The notes beneath the pieces were generated by a model, which had not been told where the DNA came from, ran no database searches, and was given only the letters and a program-made list of their open reading frames with translations. From the NCBI GenBank assembly GCA_038204465.1, contig JBBRCX010000160.1, positions 1-7,450 on the forward strand: 7,450 nt of DNA. Reading direction: 5' to 3'. Made by a program: the position numbers and the translations under genes. How positions within the stretch are numbered: position 1 is the first letter of the stretch; each line of letters begins with the position of its first letter. Positions 5,760-7,450 of the stretch are shown piece by piece. Source of the DNA: JBBRCX01 sp038204465. Lineage in GTDB: Bacteria > Planctomycetota > Phycisphaerae > Tepidisphaerales > Tepidisphaeraceae.

Positions 5760-5793
5760 ACGGCTGGGGCCGTGTCGGAACGCTCTTTGACAA
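5760..5793 (+). promoter_or_regulatory. boxB-like hairpin and boxA-like antitermination motif
   Basis: ACGGC (5760-5764) pairs with GCCGT (5769-5773) around TGGG, and seven bases later comes CGCTCTTTGACAA (5781-5793). The latter matches the E. coli rRNA boxA TGCTCTTTAACAA at 11 of 13 positions. A hairpin followed by boxA, about 35 bases after the start of transcription, is the order seen in E. coli rRNA leaders. There boxA binds NusB/NusE (S10) and lets polymerase cross long untranslated RNA. The motif is seen directly; its function here is inferred. Confidence 0.5.
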
Positions 5794-5900
5794 ATGAATC
5801 GGTGAAACCGCCGGGCCGCGCCGAATCGGCATTCGCGGCTGGGGTCGTTCGGGCCGGCATTGAGGGTCTGTGGCGCGGCGGTTGAGGTCTTCCTGGTCCA

Positions 5901-5970
5901 CCATAACCCCGCAAAAGCCCACCAAAGCCCTGCATCGGATCGCCAAAGCTCGCCAAAGCTCGTGCAAGGT
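5901..5970 (+). repeat. Degenerate 10-bp tandem repeat, about seven units
   Basis: Read in steps of ten from 5901 the units are CCATAACCCC, GCAAAAGCCC, ACCAAAGCCC, TGCATCGGAT, CGCCAAAGCT, CGCCAAAGCT and CGTGCAAGGT. Units 5 and 6 are identical, 2 and 3 are close, and 4 is diverged. The core is CCAAAGCY. Ten is not a multiple of three, so this is unlikely to be coding. The short A-runs fall one helical turn apart. Confidence 0.55.
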
Positions 5971-6169
5971 CGCTTGGGCCGGAGGCGAAAAGCTTGGCCC
6001 CCGAGGCGGCGCGACCGCGGGATCGACTCGATCCGACTGCCGATCATTGGCACGGATTCGTCGCTGAGTTTGAGGAACTGGGGATGAGTCAGCAGTAGTG
6101 GCGGTGAGGCGAGCGGCCTGTTCTGTAACCTGGTTAGAGCGATCTGGTTTCAGATGCATGAGGGATGGG

Positions 6170-7450
6170 TCACTTCAGGGCGGCGTCGACGATGGATTGG
6201 ACCTGGGCGATGAGGACGTCGGCGGCGGGGCGGTCTTTTGCCTCGGCTATGATGCGCATGATCGGCTCGGTGTTGCTGGGGCGGGCGTGGACCCAACCCT
6301 CGGGCCAGTCGATGCGGACTCCGTCCTGGGTGTCGACGCGCTCGGAGGAGAACTCGCGCTTTAGCGCGGCGACGGCGCGGTCGGCGTCTTCGCGGCGGCA
6401 GGGGAACTTGGTCTTGACGATCTCATAGCGAGGGACGTCGGCGACCAGCTGCGAGATGGATTTGCCGGCGGAAGCCATCAGCTGAAGGACGTAGGCCATG
6501 CCGACGAGGCTGTCGCGGCCGGGGACGATGCGTGGGTCGATGACGCCGCCGTTGCCTTCGCCGCCGATGACCGCGCCGTGCTGGAGCATGGCATCGACGA
6601 CGTTGGCTTCGCCGACCGGTGTGCGGATCACGCGGCTGTCATGGGCCGCGGCGACGTCGTCGAGCATGCGGCTGGTCGAAAGATTGGTGACCGCGATTCC
6701 AGGTTTCTTCGAGAGCACCAACTTGGCGGCGAGGGCAAGCGAGTATTCCTCTCCGATGTAGGTCCCGTGCTCGTCGACAACCGCGAGGCGGTCGGCGTCG
6801 GGGTCCTGGGCGAACCCGACGGCGGCGCGCTGACGGCGGACTTCGGCGGCGAGGCCGGTCAGGTTCTTCGCGGTGGGCTCGGGCTCGTGGGGAAACTGGC
6901 CGTCGGGGGTGGCGTTGAGGTGGATGAGTTGGCAGCCGAGCTTGTTCAGCAGGGTGGCGGTGGCAACGCAGCCTGCGCCGTTGACGCTGTCGAGCACGAC
7001 CTTGTAACGCCGGGTCGAGATGCCGAGGACGTCGATGTGATCGAGGACGCGCTTGACGTGCAGGGCGTGGGTCTCGGCGTTGGTCTTTGGAGGAACGAGC
7101 TTGTCGACGCGGACGCAGGAGGAGCCGTTGTCGTCGTAGAGCTTCTTGATGCTTTCGGCATCGGCGGGGGGCGGCGCGACGGAGCGACTGTTCAAGAACT
7201 TCAGGCCGTTCCATTCGATCGGATTGTGGGAAGCGGTGGCGATCATTCCGGCGTCGGCGTTGAGATGTTTGACCATCATGGCGACGCCGGGCGTGGTGAC
7301 GACGTCGAGATCGATCACTTCGATCCCGCTGGCGACGAGGGCGCTGAGGGCGGCATCGCGCACCCAGAAGCCGCTGGGACGGGAGTCGCGGCCAAAGATG
7401 ACGCGAAGCGGGCGGCCGGTGGGCGCGGGCTGCGCGTTCTTGAGCCAGGC
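6170..7450 (-). CDS. glmM: Phosphoglucosamine mutase / phosphomannomutase (partial, start beyond the right edge)
   Basis: The visible part is 426 residues plus the stop (TCA complement at 6170-6172); the frame is open to 7450, so only a short N-terminus is missing. This is an alpha-D-phosphohexomutase, which moves phosphate between C1 and C6 of a hexose. All four signature regions are present: the N-terminal GRDSRPSG (visible 20-27), the active-serine loop TASHNP (Ser74), the metal loop DPDADR (216-221) and the sugar loop GEGNGG (297-302). The phosphate-binding loop RPSNTEP follows at 390-396. GEGNGG with RPSNTEP is the variant I associate with archaeal-type and planctomycete GlmM/ManB proteins, rather than the GEQSGH of classic bacterial GlmM. 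Glucosamine-6-phosphate (UDP-GlcNAc supply) or mannose-6-phosphate are both possible substrates, so the symbol is tentative. An internal GTG at 7363 is not the start, since GRDSRPSG lies upstream of it. Its 3' end faces the putative RNA. Confidence 0.88.
   Translation of the reverse strand, partial: AWLKNAQPAPTGRPLRVIFGRDSRPSGFWVRDAALSALVASGIEVIDLDVVTTPGVAMMVKHLNADAGMIATASHNPIEWNGLKFLNSRSVAPPPADAESIKKLYDDNGSSCVRVDKLVPPKTNAETHALHVKRVLDHIDVLGISTRRYKVVLDSVNGAGCVATATLLNKLGCQLIHLNATPDGQFPHEPEPTAKNLTGLAAEVRRQRAAVGFAQDPDADRLAVVDEHGTYIGEEYSLALAAKLVLSKKPGIAVTNLSTSRMLDDVAAAHDSRVIRTPVGEANVVDAMLQHGAVIGGEGNGGVIDPRIVPGRDSLVGMAYVLQLMASAGKSISQLVADVPRYEIVKTKFPCRREDADRAVAALKREFSSERVDTQDGVRIDWPEGWVHARPSNTEPIMRIIAEAKDRPAADVLIAQVQSIVDAALK

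Larger units (their letters stand above)
5748..6169 (+). ncRNA. Putative structured noncoding RNA with rRNA-type leader
   Basis: The span begins at the inferred start site and ends at most at the convergent gene, so the 3' end is uncertain. It contains the leader hairpin and boxA motif. A stem CGGT/ACCG follows at 5800-5810, then a stem GCCG...CGAAT-CGGC-ATTCG-CGGC at 5815-5839 with a 3-base bulge. A 10-bp repeat tract lies at 5901-5970, a GGGCC/GGCCC pair at 5976-6000, a TAACC-T-GGTTA palindrome at 6126-6136 and an ATCTG/CAGAT hairpin at 6142-6155. Open frames exist on the minus strand but lack RBSs and family-like sequence and overlap the promoter. I do not recognise it as tmRNA, RNase P, SRP RNA, 6S or a known riboswitch. 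No clear intrinsic terminator is visible. This is an inference from promoter, boxA and absence of coding. Confidence 0.4.

Noticed and set aside
5787..5792. TTGACA as a second -35 box
   Set aside because: It is part of the boxA-like motif, and there is nothing like a -10 box 16-18 bases downstream (GC-rich).
5901..5970. CRISPR array
   Set aside because: Repeat unit is 10 bp with no spacers and there are no cas genes in the window.
6142..6155. ATCTG-GTTT-CAGAT hairpin as a terminator for the phosphohexomutase or the putative RNA
   Set aside because: Only 5 bp and no T-run on either side; kept only as a possible structural element of the RNA.
5608..6159. Minus-strand open frame of 183 codons across the non-coding stretch, and overlapping smaller ones
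   Set aside because: They read through the strong plus-strand promoter and boxA, have low-complexity Pro/Arg-rich sequence, no RBS and no recognisable domain; probably GC-rich chance frames.

Overview
The window reads like a chromosomal segment of a planctomycete, probably Phycisphaerae-like. The evidence is a high-GC sequence with a tandem cluster of short proteins. Each begins with a membrane helix ending in WVRSY(W) and finishes with a CxxCGYDLR...CPxCG zinc-ribbon tail, a combination I associate with planctomycete genomes. A lipoprotein with a TlpA-type thioredoxin domain and a YdiY/DUF481 outer-membrane protein fit the same picture. The lineage is an inference; no rRNA or other marker gene is present.

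Layout. Positions 1-140 hold the end of an IS256/mutator-type insertion sequence (transposase C-terminus plus probable right end). It abuts the last ~29 bp of a WVRSY/zinc-ribbon gene. Positions 141-3445 are a decaying tandem array of this family: a tail scar (141-169), an intact copy (166-768), a copy stopped by an internal TAG (765-1013), a tail without a head (2691-2864), a second intact copy (2861-3445) and a 5' remnant (3397-3429). Stops and starts overlap as ATGA at three junctions. Inside the array, between an orphan head and an orphan tail, lies a lipoprotein-thioredoxin gene (1156-2690). It is split by an exact 8-bp tandem duplication. Positions 3660-4684 are a YdiY-like gene with its own promoter and RBS, split by what looks like a one-base loss in a C run. 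Convergent to it is an intact aquaporin Z gene (4697-5407, minus strand).

Positions 5408-6169 are a 762-bp stretch with no credible protein gene. It carries a candidate aqpZ promoter and inverted and direct repeats on the aqpZ side. It also carries a near-consensus sigma70 promoter (TTGACT-N16-TATAAT) firing the other way, followed by a small GC hairpin and a boxA-like motif (CGCTCTTTGACAA) in the order found in rRNA leaders. Then come further hairpins and a degenerate 10-bp tandem repeat. I read this as a candidate structured noncoding RNA of up to ~420 nt with an antitermination-type leader, and it is the most interesting part of the window. The window closes with a phosphoglucosamine/phosphomannomutase gene (6170-7450, minus strand) that runs off the right edge.

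The genes do not form one pathway. The left 4.7 kb shows repeated gene decay next to an IS. The right part holds intact housekeeping genes (water channel, cell-wall sugar-phosphate metabolism) flanking the putative RNA. No complete defence or biosynthetic system is visible.
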